Assembly (NCBI GenBank): GCA_018433765.1
Contig: JAHDQO010000021.1
Coordinates: forward strand, 62,001-126,000
Source: Tissierellales bacterium
GTDB lineage: Bacteria; Bacillota; Clostridia; Tissierellales; Sedimentibacteraceae
Length of the DNA stretch: 64,000 nucleotides
Direction of reading: 5' to 3'
The notes below the pieces were generated by a model, which saw only the letters and a program-made list of their open reading frames with translations, was not told the origin of the DNA and did no database searches. The translations under genes and the position numbers were made by a program. Position 1 is the first letter of the stretch; each line of letters begins with the position of its first letter. Below, one piece after another: positions 44,977 through 53,605 of this stretch.

Positions 44977-46041
44977 ATGAAAAAAATAAAAAAAATTCTA
45001 AAAATAGTTGGGATAACTATATTAGTATTAATTTTAGTTTTAGGTATAATATTTGCTGTTTATTGTATTAAAAATACTTACTATTACGAATGGGGAATAA
45101 AAAAAGTATATAAAGCTGGATTTACACAAAAACAGATAACTACTGATAACAAAACTATTCTAAATTACGCAGAAGGCCCTGACAATGGTCCTGCTTTGTT
45201 ACTGATACATGGTCAGGGCGGCGACTGGACAAGTTATATGAAAAATCTTTCTGAGCTTAGTAAGTATTATCATATTTTTGCAGTAGACTGTCCCGGTCAT
45301 GGAGGCAGCAGCCATGATTCTTCCAAATATAGTGCAAATGCTATAGGTACAGACTTTACATGGTTTATTGAAAATGTAATAGGAGAACCAGCTGTTGTAT
45401 CTGGACATTCTTCAGGCGGATTATTAACTGCATGGATAGCTGCTAATTCACCTGAAAATGTGCTTGGTATAGTTCTTGAGGATCCGCCACTTTTTTCATG
45501 TGAAGATAACCGAAAAGAGAAAACTTATAACTACATTGATTTATCCGCTTGCTGTCATACATTTTTAAATCAATCAAAAGAAACTGATTTTACACTTTGG
45601 TACTTTGAACATCAAGCAATGTGGAGTTTTTTCCCTGACAATGCAAGGATAAATATATGTAATTATGCTAAAAAATATAGGAAATCTCATGATGACAGTC
45701 CGCTCAAAATTATGTATTTGCCACCTTATATTATGGGCATTTTTACTTGTATTGATAATTATGATCCACTGTTTGGTAAATCATTTTATGACGGAAGTTG
45801 GATGAATGATTTTAACCATGCTGAAACATTGTCAAGGATTACTTGTCCTGTAGTACTGATACATGCTAGTTACTCTTATAGTGATGATGGCATTTTACAA
45901 GGAGCAATGAATGACGATGATGCTGAATTGGCAAATTCATTGATGCAAAACAGCACACTTATTAACATAGAATCTCAGCATTGGGTTCACTTTTTAAAAC
46001 CTAAGAAGTTCAATAAAATTTTGATTGATTTTTTAGACTAG
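44977..46041 (+). CDS. Membrane-anchored alpha/beta hydrolase
   Basis: Starting at the ATG at 44977 behind AAAGGAGG, the 354-residue protein has a basic N-terminus and one long hydrophobic helix (about 12-34), so the catalytic domain is likely outside the membrane. The fold is indicated by LLLIHGQGGDW, the nucleophile elbow GHSSGG and a final His in ESQHWVHF. Substrate unknown; the family covers esterases, lipases and amidases. It is controlled by the divergent TetR and lies inside the repeat-bordered segment. Confidence 0.85.
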   Translation: MKKIKKILKIVGITILVLILVLGIIFAVYCIKNTYYYEWGIKKVYKAGFTQKQITTDNKTILNYAEGPDNGPALLLIHGQGGDWTSYMKNLSELSKYYHIFAVDCPGHGGSSHDSSKYSANAIGTDFTWFIENVIGEPAVVSGHSSGGLLTAWIAANSPENVLGIVLEDPPLFSCEDNRKEKTYNYIDLSACCHTFLNQSKETDFTLWYFEHQAMWSFFPDNARINICNYAKKYRKSHDDSPLKIMYLPPYIMGIFTCIDNYDPLFGKSFYDGSWMNDFNHAETLSRITCPVVLIHASYSYSDDGILQGAMNDDDAELANSLMQNSTLINIESQHWVHFLKPKKFNKILIDFLD

Positions 46042-46055
46042 AAAATAAATTTTAA

Positions 46056-46083
46056 GAAGAAGACAGCAAATGCTATCTTCTTC
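46056..46083 (+). terminator. Weak terminator of the hydrolase gene
   Basis: A 12-bp stem with one mismatch (46056-46067 with 46072-46083) and a 4-base loop follows the stop, with only a short T-rich tail. Confidence 0.5.
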
Positions 46084-46139
46084 AAATATTTATCTAGTTA
46101 CTATATCAAAATACATAGTTCCTGAATTTGGCTAAAATA

Positions 46140-46198
46140 ATTAATGTCGTATACTACTCTTTTTAATAAGTCAAGAATAAAAACAATAGCTTTCACAT
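46140..46198 (-). repeat. 58-bp direct repeat, copy 2 (orphan promoter)
   Basis: This is nearly identical to 43425-43482, including the minus-strand TTGACT/TACGAT promoter. Here the promoter points into the 3' end of the convergent hydrolase gene and has no gene of its own. The rest of the gap (46199-46537) is AT-rich without a gene and must hold the promoter of the sigma-54 activator. Confidence 0.85.
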
Positions 46199-46537
46199 TC
46201 GTAATTATTTCAACTGTACAACTCTAGCAGTATCTTATACATAATATTATTATAATGGAATTATATACTTTTTATGATATAATATATAATATTAGTTTTA
46301 TTATAGTAATTTAATGTTAAATTTACTATTTTATAATAATTATTATTATAATATCTGAGCATTATAACTAATTTCTTAAATTATTCATATCATTATAAAA
46401 TCATCTATCAATTATATTTTTATAAACATAATCTAAATTAAATTCATCTTTTTAAAGTTATTATAAGATTCTTCGCACTATATTCAAACATGTTAACAAA
46501 TGTCACTATATTGTATTATGAAAGGAGTTTTCTACAT

Positions 46538-48307
46538 ATGGATGCTTATGAAAATACTATTCAAAATATAATTCAAGAACCAAATGCAGCTAAAGATTTA
46601 ATAAACAACATTTTTGATTTAACTAATCAAGGTTTAGCTTTAATAGATAATAAAGGAATTATTATAAAACATAATACTGTTTTACAAGATGTTTTAAGAG
46701 TGAAGAAAAAATTACTTGGTACTTCCTTATATGAATTAATACCAAGTTACATGCAATATAATAAAAAAAACGATATTGAATTAGAATATAATAATAGAAT
46801 ACTTAAAATTACATGTAAATCTATAAATTTGACACAAAACATGTTTAAAATTTTAACTATTGTAGATAAGCAACCTTCACTAAATGAATGTAAAAAAAAT
46901 TTCAACGAAGAATCTATTAACGAAATATACAAGATTATTATAAACTCTATTGACGAAGGTATTCATGCAATTGATTCAAATGGCAATATTATTATTTATA
47001 ACTCTGCTTTAGAAGAATTAGAAGATTATAATGCTGATGAAGTAATTGGAAAACATGTAAGCTCAATTTATAACTTAAACAGTAAAACTAGTATTTTATT
47101 AAGAGTATTAGATAAAGGTACACCTGTTTTAAACTATCATCAGAATTACACAACTAAAAATGGAAGTGTTATCAATGTTGTTACCAGCACATATCCTTTA
47201 TATTCTAAAGGTAAGTTAGTAGGTTCTGTTGCAATCTTAAAAGATTTTACAGCTTTTAAAAAATTATCTGAACAATTATTTAATTTACAAAAAGAAATTA
47301 CTAATATAAATAATAAAAATAAAAACTATAATTTAAATATTATAGGAGCAAATAAAAAATTTCTAGAAAGCTTAACTTGGGCTAGAGCAGCAGCTAACAC
47401 TAATTCTTCTGTCCTAATATTTGGTGAAACAGGAACTGGTAAAGAAATATTTGCTAAGTATATACATTATAGTGGTATATATTCTAATGGTCCTTTTTTA
47501 GCAATAAACTGTGCAGCTATTCCAGAAAGTTTATTGGAAGGGTTATTATTTGGAACTGTTAAAGGTGCATTTACAGGAGCAGTAGATCGTATAGGTTTAC
47601 TGGAACAAGCTAATAATGGAACATTCTTTTTAGACGAGCTAAACTCTATGCCTTTATCACTACAAGCTAAACTGTTAAGAGCTATTGAGGAAAAGAAAAT
47701 AAGAAGACTAGGAGGGAAAAACGAAATTGATATTAATCCTCACATAATAAGTAGTTGTAATATAGACCCAATGGTTGCAGTTAAGAAAAAAAAATTACGT
47801 CAAGACTTGTTTTTTAGATTAGCTGTCATTTATATACGTATACCCCCTTTACGTGAAAGATTAGATGATATTGAATTATTAACTAATTATTTCATAAATA
47901 CATTCAATAAATGCTTAAATAAAAATGTAAAGGCATTGAGTAATGAAGTATTAAAAGCTTTCTGTAAATATAATTGGCCCGGTAACATACGACAACTAAA
48001 ATATACTATTGAAGGTGCTATGAATATATTAACAGAAGATGATTCATATATTGAAAAGAGACATATTCCTAGATATGCTGACTTGTTTAAAGAACAAAAA
48101 CAAAATATTATGAGTACTACTGAAAATAGTAACTATGATTCATGCTCTTCAGATAAGAATTTATTCGATATGATTGAATTAGAAGAAAAAAATAGAGTAA
48201 TCAATGTATTGAAAAGGAATAGAGGAAATATAACAAAGTCAGCAAAAGAATTAAATATAAGCAGACAAAATTTACAATACAAAATTAAAAAATTTAAATT
48301 GAAATAA
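46538..48307 (+). CDS. Sigma-54-dependent activator with two PAS domains
   Basis: The start is the ATG at 46538 behind AAAGGAG, giving 589 residues. Two PAS-like sensor domains (about 20-110 and 130-240) are followed by an AAA+ domain with Walker A GETGTGKE (296-303), the sigma-54 contact loop GAFTGA (343-348) and Walker B GTFFLDE (361-367). A Fis-type HTH lies at the C-terminus (about 545-589). It is like RocR/PrdR-type activators of amino-acid or amine use. It is convergent with the methyltransferase operon, which has a -24/-12 promoter, so it is the likely activator of that operon. Confidence 0.93.
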   Translation: MDAYENTIQNIIQEPNAAKDLINNIFDLTNQGLALIDNKGIIIKHNTVLQDVLRVKKKLLGTSLYELIPSYMQYNKKNDIELEYNNRILKITCKSINLTQNMFKILTIVDKQPSLNECKKNFNEESINEIYKIIINSIDEGIHAIDSNGNIIIYNSALEELEDYNADEVIGKHVSSIYNLNSKTSILLRVLDKGTPVLNYHQNYTTKNGSVINVVTSTYPLYSKGKLVGSVAILKDFTAFKKLSEQLFNLQKEITNINNKNKNYNLNIIGANKKFLESLTWARAAANTNSSVLIFGETGTGKEIFAKYIHYSGIYSNGPFLAINCAAIPESLLEGLLFGTVKGAFTGAVDRIGLLEQANNGTFFLDELNSMPLSLQAKLLRAIEEKKIRRLGGKNEIDINPHIISSCNIDPMVAVKKKKLRQDLFFRLAVIYIRIPPLRERLDDIELLTNYFINTFNKCLNKNVKALSNEVLKAFCKYNWPGNIRQLKYTIEGAMNILTEDDSYIEKRHIPRYADLFKEQKQNIMSTTENSNYDSCSSDKNLFDMIELEEKNRVINVLKRNRGNITKSAKELNISRQNLQYKIKKFKLK

Positions 48308-48311
48308 ATAT

Positions 48312-48355
48312 AAACAGATAGATCAATGTTTAGTTATACAATGCTCTATCTGTTT
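48312..48355. terminator. Bidirectional terminator between activator and methyltransferase operon
   Basis: A perfect 10-bp stem (48312-48321 with 48346-48355), extended by one more pair, is followed by T on the plus strand and T-rich sequence on the minus strand. Confidence 0.85.
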
Positions 48356-48368
48356 TTATAATTAAAAA

Positions 48369-49340
48369 TTATATTTTATTTTCTTTCCATTCTCTTCCAA
48401 TCTTCATGAACGCTTCAATATTTTCTAGTGGAGTTTCAAGTGCCAAATCGCATCCTGTACTTAGTACAAAATTGTGCACTCCATCCATAGTTTTTATGAA
48501 TCGCCTTGTATATTGTTCTACTTCTAAAGGAGTTCCCTGTAACAATATACTTACAGGATCAACGTTTCCTATTAAAGTCATATCTTTTGGAACTTTCTCT
48601 GACAGCTCTTTAAAATTCATAGGTGAATCTAAACTTAGTCCTACTGCACCAGACTCACACATGCCTTGAACAAGGTGGTTTGTATTTCCACATATATGTA
48701 GTATTATTGGTTTGTTATCAACATTTTTCAATATTCTTTTAAATGGATTTAACGAATTTTCAATATAGCTTTTAGGTGAAAGTAACATTGCAGTTGGCTC
48801 GAGTATTATAACTGAATCGGCACCTGCACTAAATAAAGCATTTGAATACTCACTAATAATATCTACACTAAAATCTAACAGTTTTTTTATTATTTCTGGG
48901 TTTGTTACTGTAGCCATAGATGCATCAGTAACACCCATCATTTCACCTACTAAAGTAAAAGGTCCTATAGCATAAGCATACTTAGCTACCTTATCCGGAA
49001 GTTCTTCAGCCATTTTCCTAACAACATCTATAAAAACATTCATCCTTCCATCAACGCCATTATAGCTTTTCTTCATATCTTTTAACTCTTCTTCAGTTTT
49101 TATAGGATGTATTTTAACTGCTGGATTATCATTTTCAGGAAATTTAAGTTTCATACCTAAAGAATCTGCTTCAACTGTCAAATCCATAAATGGAATAATA
49201 GCATCAGGTTTAAATCTTTTATATAATTGGTAAAGTGTTTCAAATTGTATGTCAGCATTAGTAAGATTCTGTTTTAGGGTTGTTTTTGTAAGTTTAGTTC
49301 CTGGTGCACCAAGTAATGGTACAACCATTTTTTTTACCAT
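48369..49340 (-). CDS. MtaA/uroporphyrinogen-decarboxylase-family corrinoid methyltransferase
   Basis: The 323-residue protein has the UroD-type barrel and the zinc site of MtaA/MtbA enzymes: His215 and Cys217 in HICGN, and Cys297 in STGCDL. In methylamine systems such a protein moves the methyl group from the corrinoid protein to its final acceptor (coenzyme M in archaea, tetrahydrofolate-type acceptors in bacteria). It is the last gene of the operon. The thiol or pterin acceptor is not certain here. Confidence 0.88.
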   Translation of the reverse strand: MVKKMVVPLLGAPGTKLTKTTLKQNLTNADIQFETLYQLYKRFKPDAIIPFMDLTVEADSLGMKLKFPENDNPAVKIHPIKTEEELKDMKKSYNGVDGRMNVFIDVVRKMAEELPDKVAKYAYAIGPFTLVGEMMGVTDASMATVTNPEIIKKLLDFSVDIISEYSNALFSAGADSVIILEPTAMLLSPKSYIENSLNPFKRILKNVDNKPIILHICGNTNHLVQGMCESGAVGLSLDSPMNFKELSEKVPKDMTLIGNVDPVSILLQGTPLEVEQYTRRFIKTMDGVHNFVLSTGCDLALETPLENIEAFMKIGREWKENKI

Positions 49341-49376
49341 TTATTAACCTCCTTTATTTCACCGACTAACTAATTT

Positions 49377-50165
49377 TTATACATGTCCATAATAATCTCT
49401 GTGAGATACTACTGACCATGCATAGTCCAATAATGTTCCCCAGCTGAATACAGGCAGGTCAACAGCTCTTTGTACAGCTCTAGCAAATGGCTGCATTCCA
49501 GTACATTCTAACATTATTGCACCAACATTTTTATTTTTATTTACAAGTTCTTTTGCTATTCTTACCATATCCTTTTCTGACTCATCATAAAAACTTTCTG
49601 GAATTTTAGGTCTTTTTTCATGATCCCATAATGTATCAAATTGAGGACATCCGTATTCATCCATTGAACCTGCAATGACAAAGTTACTATTCAAATCTAT
49701 TCCTACATTTTGCAAATGTGCATCTGTTAAAAATCTTTTTTGTGCACATATTATTCCAACTTGTTTATTTGGTCCTATGAGTTTTTGAATAAATGGAACT
49801 TGAAGTAAACTTGACATAAATACTGGCACATCTACATATCCTGCAACATCTTTTTGGAAATAGGCAAAATATCCACATTCTGCTGCAATTGCTTTACATC
49901 CCATGTCTTCTAGATTTCTAGCAGCACGTAAAATTGGCTCTCTACATGGACTTTTATCTTGTTCCCATATTAAATTATAACAATTAACATCTTTTGCTAT
50001 CTCATATTGAATTGGGAAACCCCATGCACTTGCATTTCTAACGTCTCCCGGGAATCCAGGATAAACATCATCTAAAATCATAATACCTATACCCATACCA
50101 TAACATTTATGATTTTTTCGTGTTTTAATGTAGTTAATTCCTAAATCTCGACTTTGTCTAAACAT
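49377..50165 (-). CDS. Asp/Glu/hydantoin-racemase-superfamily protein
   Basis: The 262-residue protein has the two cysteines of this superfamily, Cys97 in AAECGYF and Cys221 in LECTGMQ, in two similar halves. Members include aspartate and glutamate racemases, maleate isomerase and arylmalonate decarboxylase. GGGAGG precedes the ATG. Its place between the MttB-like and MtaA-like genes suggests action on the amino-acid product of demethylation. The reaction cannot be named. Confidence 0.85.
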   Translation of the reverse strand: MFRQSRDLGINYIKTRKNHKCYGMGIGIMILDDVYPGFPGDVRNASAWGFPIQYEIAKDVNCYNLIWEQDKSPCREPILRAARNLEDMGCKAIAAECGYFAYFQKDVAGYVDVPVFMSSLLQVPFIQKLIGPNKQVGIICAQKRFLTDAHLQNVGIDLNSNFVIAGSMDEYGCPQFDTLWDHEKRPKIPESFYDESEKDMVRIAKELVNKNKNVGAIMLECTGMQPFARAVQRAVDLPVFSWGTLLDYAWSVVSHRDYYGHV

Positions 50166-50235
50166 GATTCTTCCTCCCTTTTTTATAAAAAATACCTGCT
50201 TGAGTAAGAATTTTTCTTACTCAAGCTCATTATTA

Positions 50236-51741
50236 TTATTTTTTGCATCTCTTTTCTGCTTCTTCAACTAAAATATCTAGCTGTTCTATTATATCATCAG
50301 TAAGCTTTTGCGGCTGATGTTCTTCTAGAATTTTCTTAGCTCTTATATTTAGTTTTTGCCTATAAGTAAGTGAACCTGAGTTTTTCCAGTCTTCGTAATT
50401 GCTTCTCTCTATTGTTTCAGGATACCAAAATTCTTTGCGGAAATTATCCATAGTATGCTTTTCATTCAAGAAGTGTCCTCCCGGTCCAACTTTTTCAATT
50501 ACGTCTAATCCCAGTGCTTCATCATCAACTCTTACACCTCTCATAATGCTTCTAACCTCACCTATAATTTCATCACCCATACAGAGTGCTTCTAGTGATC
50601 CTACCATACCACCATCCATATAGCCTACATCATGAATTATATTTCCACCACTCAATGCAGCTGTATATATTGTAATAGCCTGATCTATTCCAACTTGTTC
50701 ATCTAAAATACACGAGTCCGTACAACCAGCGGTACTAAAAGTTGGAATATTAAGATATTTAAATAAATCAACTGTTGCAGCATGCATAACTGCAAATTCA
50801 GGTGAACCATAACACATAACTGTAGTTTTCATATCCATATTAGTAATTACTCCACCACAAATAAAAGGAGCTCCCGGATTTTTTAATTGACTAATTACTA
50901 ATCCTGCTAATGTATCTACAGCACCTACTATTACTGTTCCTGCTCTTGTTGCCGGACCTGTAGCACCTGCTTGAACTGCCGGAGTATAATTCTGTGGTAA
51001 TCCTTTTTCAGCAAGATATAATAATTTATCTACTGCTTCATATGTATGAACAAAAGGTGTAGTAGGCTCAGAATAAATTAAAACATTTGGATTCATTTGA
51101 AGTTCTTTTTCTCCGCCAGCTACTACTTCAAACATCTTAATGATTGTATCTAAATTATCCCTGTCAAATGCCCAAGTTACTATTGGCTTTGTTGTATTTT
51201 GCAGCATAGCATGAACTTCATGAACATCTGCTAAATCAGAAGTGCAGTCAGATATATTTGCTAAAGACATACAAAAGTCTATATTTGGAAGTGCATCGAC
51301 TACTTTTGCTGTGTTTAAAACATCATTTTTAACTACAGGTCGTCTTTCTCCTGTATTTACATCTATAAAGTTTAGCAAGGTTGGACCCGGGCCAAAATAA
51401 GCATTATTTCTTTCTAAGAATAATTTGCGTTTTTTATTTCTATTGGATAAAACTATACGAGATGGTGATGATGCTATAGCCTTTTTAACAACATGAGAAG
51501 GTATTTTTACTGTTATCCCATCATCTTCAACCCAGCAACCTGCATTTCTGAGTAATTCAACTGCTCCTTTATGGTGAATTTGCATACCGACATTTTCCAT
51601 AACTTCTAAAACCGCATTATACAATCTTTCACATTGATTTTCATTAAGTACTCGAAATTGAATAGAATTATTTGACACTTGATTAGTTCTAATACTATCG
51701 TCTAGTTTCACAGCTCTTTTGTTTCTTCTTTTTATAGCCAT
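50236..51741 (-). CDS. MttB-superfamily methyltransferase without pyrrolysine
   Basis: The 501-residue protein is a trimethylamine-methyltransferase (MttB) homologue, recognised from its barrel segments GPGPTLLNFIDVNTG, TPAVQAGATGPATRAG and TAGCTDSCILDEQVG. True trimethylamine enzymes use an in-frame amber codon for pyrrolysine; this frame is uninterrupted and runs to a TAA, placing it with the betaine-demethylating group (MtgB for glycine betaine, MtpB for proline betaine, MtcB for carnitine). It would move a methyl from a quaternary amine to the corrinoid protein encoded in the same operon. Substrate undetermined. Confidence 0.92.
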   Translation of the reverse strand: MAIKRRNKRAVKLDDSIRTNQVSNNSIQFRVLNENQCERLYNAVLEVMENVGMQIHHKGAVELLRNAGCWVEDDGITVKIPSHVVKKAIASSPSRIVLSNRNKKRKLFLERNNAYFGPGPTLLNFIDVNTGERRPVVKNDVLNTAKVVDALPNIDFCMSLANISDCTSDLADVHEVHAMLQNTTKPIVTWAFDRDNLDTIIKMFEVVAGGEKELQMNPNVLIYSEPTTPFVHTYEAVDKLLYLAEKGLPQNYTPAVQAGATGPATRAGTVIVGAVDTLAGLVISQLKNPGAPFICGGVITNMDMKTTVMCYGSPEFAVMHAATVDLFKYLNIPTFSTAGCTDSCILDEQVGIDQAITIYTAALSGGNIIHDVGYMDGGMVGSLEALCMGDEIIGEVRSIMRGVRVDDEALGLDVIEKVGPGGHFLNEKHTMDNFRKEFWYPETIERSNYEDWKNSGSLTYRQKLNIRAKKILEEHQPQKLTDDIIEQLDILVEEAEKRCKK

Positions 51742-51776
51742 TTAAACTTTCCTCCTTATACAAAATAATTTCAATA

Positions 51777-52799
51777 CTACAAAGGTAGTTTTTTACCTAT
51801 GTTATTTGATATTGCTCTATCAAATATTTCTCTGCCTACAACTACATCACAAACTGACATACCAATATTACTGCACACTATCAATTCATCTTTTGATTTT
51901 CTTCCTTCTTTGATTCCAGCTATTATTTCGCCTGTTTCACACTTAATATTAGGAAGTCCATCAGGAAAATATCCCATACCGTCAAATAATTTATGTTCTT
52001 CAATACTATCTACAATATATTTATCAGCTCTTTTTGTAATTGCAGGATCCCAGAAAGTATTCAAATCACATGGTAGTATAGTCTGTCCTTTAGATATCCA
52101 TTCATCTTTTACAATTGAAAGAGTTTCCCTCAATATAATGGTAGCAGAACTTAATACTTCACAACTTTTAGCCACTTCTTCAGGATTTTTACCTTTTACT
52201 ATTTCTACATCAATCTTTGGTTGTACGTTTTTAATTAAATTATCTATTGTTTTTTCATTTACATCATATACATATATTTTTTTTATTTTTTTTAATGTAT
52301 GAACTATAAACTTAATATGTTCAGTTCCTTGAACTCCACATCCAAACATTCCAAATGTTTCAGCATCTTGATGTAAACTAACTGCTGCTAATGAAGTAAC
52401 TGCAGGAGTTCTCATAGCAGTAAGCCATGTAGAATCCATAATAGCAATAGGACAGCCTGTTGATACATCATTCAATATAAGTAATCCTGTAGTCTGAGGT
52501 AAATTAAATTTAGCCGGATTATTAGGATAGCATTCTATCCATTTCATACCAAGAGCATATTTTGATGGTACATACGCTGGCATAGCATGAAAAAATACTT
52601 CTTCAAATGGATGTACACCTATTTTTGCAGGCATTTCGTACTCTTTCTTACCATGTGCAACTAGAGCATCTTTAGTTAAATCTAATATGTCATTTTCATT
52701 AATTCCTAATCCAATTACTTCATCTCTAGTTAAATACAAAATTTCCTTACCAACATTAATATTTTTTAAAATATCTTCATGATCTTGATTAAAATTCAT
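51777..52799 (-). CDS. Ornithine-cyclodeaminase/mu-crystallin-family dehydrogenase
   Basis: The 340-residue protein has the OCD/mu-crystallin pattern, with MDSTWLTAMRTPAVTS and the NAD-binding GCGVQGTEH region. The family includes ornithine cyclodeaminase, ketimine reductases, pyrroline-2-carboxylate reductase and opine-like dehydrogenases. It has GGAGG before the ATG and lies between the corrinoid protein and MttB-like genes. It most likely processes the demethylated amine or imino acid by NAD(P)-linked chemistry. Such an enzyme is not a usual part of MttB operons. Confidence 0.88.
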   Translation of the reverse strand: MNFNQDHEDILKNINVGKEILYLTRDEVIGLGINENDILDLTKDALVAHGKKEYEMPAKIGVHPFEEVFFHAMPAYVPSKYALGMKWIECYPNNPAKFNLPQTTGLLILNDVSTGCPIAIMDSTWLTAMRTPAVTSLAAVSLHQDAETFGMFGCGVQGTEHIKFIVHTLKKIKKIYVYDVNEKTIDNLIKNVQPKIDVEIVKGKNPEEVAKSCEVLSSATIILRETLSIVKDEWISKGQTILPCDLNTFWDPAITKRADKYIVDSIEEHKLFDGMGYFPDGLPNIKCETGEIIAGIKEGRKSKDELIVCSNIGMSVCDVVVGREIFDRAISNNIGKKLPL

Positions 52800-52860
52800 T
52801 TCGTTATCCTCCTATTATTAAGTTTTTAAATTAGACGGTTTTGACTGATTTTAATTGTCA

Positions 52861-53508
52861 TTAAACAGCTTGCATGCAGCTAATTAATCTATTTGCTAAT
52901 TCTATAGCGGCACTAGCATTGTTTGAATAGCTAGCATCAATTTCGTCTGCATATTTTTCTGTGACAGGTGCACCACCTATCATAACTTTTAAATTGCCAT
53001 ATAAATCATTTTCTTTTAATAATTCAATTGTTTCTTTCATTGCTGGCATAGTAGTTGTGAGCATAGAGGACATTCCAACTATATTGGGATTGTGCTCTTT
53101 AACAGCTTGAATAATTTCTTCAGGTTTAACATCAACTCCAAGGTCTATAACCTCATATCCTGAACTTTCCATCATCATTATTACAAGTTTCTTACCTATA
53201 TCATGAAGATCTCCTCTAGCTGTAGCAAATACAGCTTTTCCAGCTTTTTGTACATCTCCCTCTTTAAGCAGTGGCTTTACTATTTCCATACCTTTGTTCA
53301 TTGCTTGAGAAGATATTAATACTTCTGGAACAAACATTTCGAAATTTTTAAACAATTCTCCTACTTCGTTCATTCCTACTATTAAGCCATTATTAATTAT
53401 TTCTTTTGGCTTCATACCTTGGTTTATGGCTTTCTGTACCAAATTCTCAACTTCATCAGCCATTCCATTTACTACACTTTCTGCTATCTGTTCATATAAT
53501 TCACTCAT
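52861..53508 (-). CDS. Methylamine-type corrinoid protein (MttC-like)
   Basis: The 215-residue protein has an N-terminal helical cap (about 1-85) and a Rossmann-like cobalamin domain with the cobalt-ligand motif Asp100-Leu-His102-Asp-Ile-Gly105. It accepts the methyl group from the MttB-like enzyme and passes it to the MtaA-like enzyme. GGAGGT precedes the ATG. No corrinoid activase (RamA) gene is in the window, so reactivation must come from elsewhere. Confidence 0.95.
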   Translation of the reverse strand: MSELYEQIAESVVNGMADEVENLVQKAINQGMKPKEIINNGLIVGMNEVGELFKNFEMFVPEVLISSQAMNKGMEIVKPLLKEGDVQKAGKAVFATARGDLHDIGKKLVIMMMESSGYEVIDLGVDVKPEEIIQAVKEHNPNIVGMSSMLTTTMPAMKETIELLKENDLYGNLKVMIGGAPVTEKYADEIDASYSNNASAAIELANRLISCMQAV

Positions 53509-53605
53509 GATTTATACCTCCTATTTTTTATAAAATATAATATCTATAAATAAATATAGATTTATTATCAAAAAACCAAAATGTTAGAAAACCTTTTCCA
53601 AACAG

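Noticed and set aside
50236-51741. Pyrrolysine-type MttB with in-frame amber codon
   Set aside because: The frame is uninterrupted by TAG over its full length, so it belongs to the non-pyrrolysine group.
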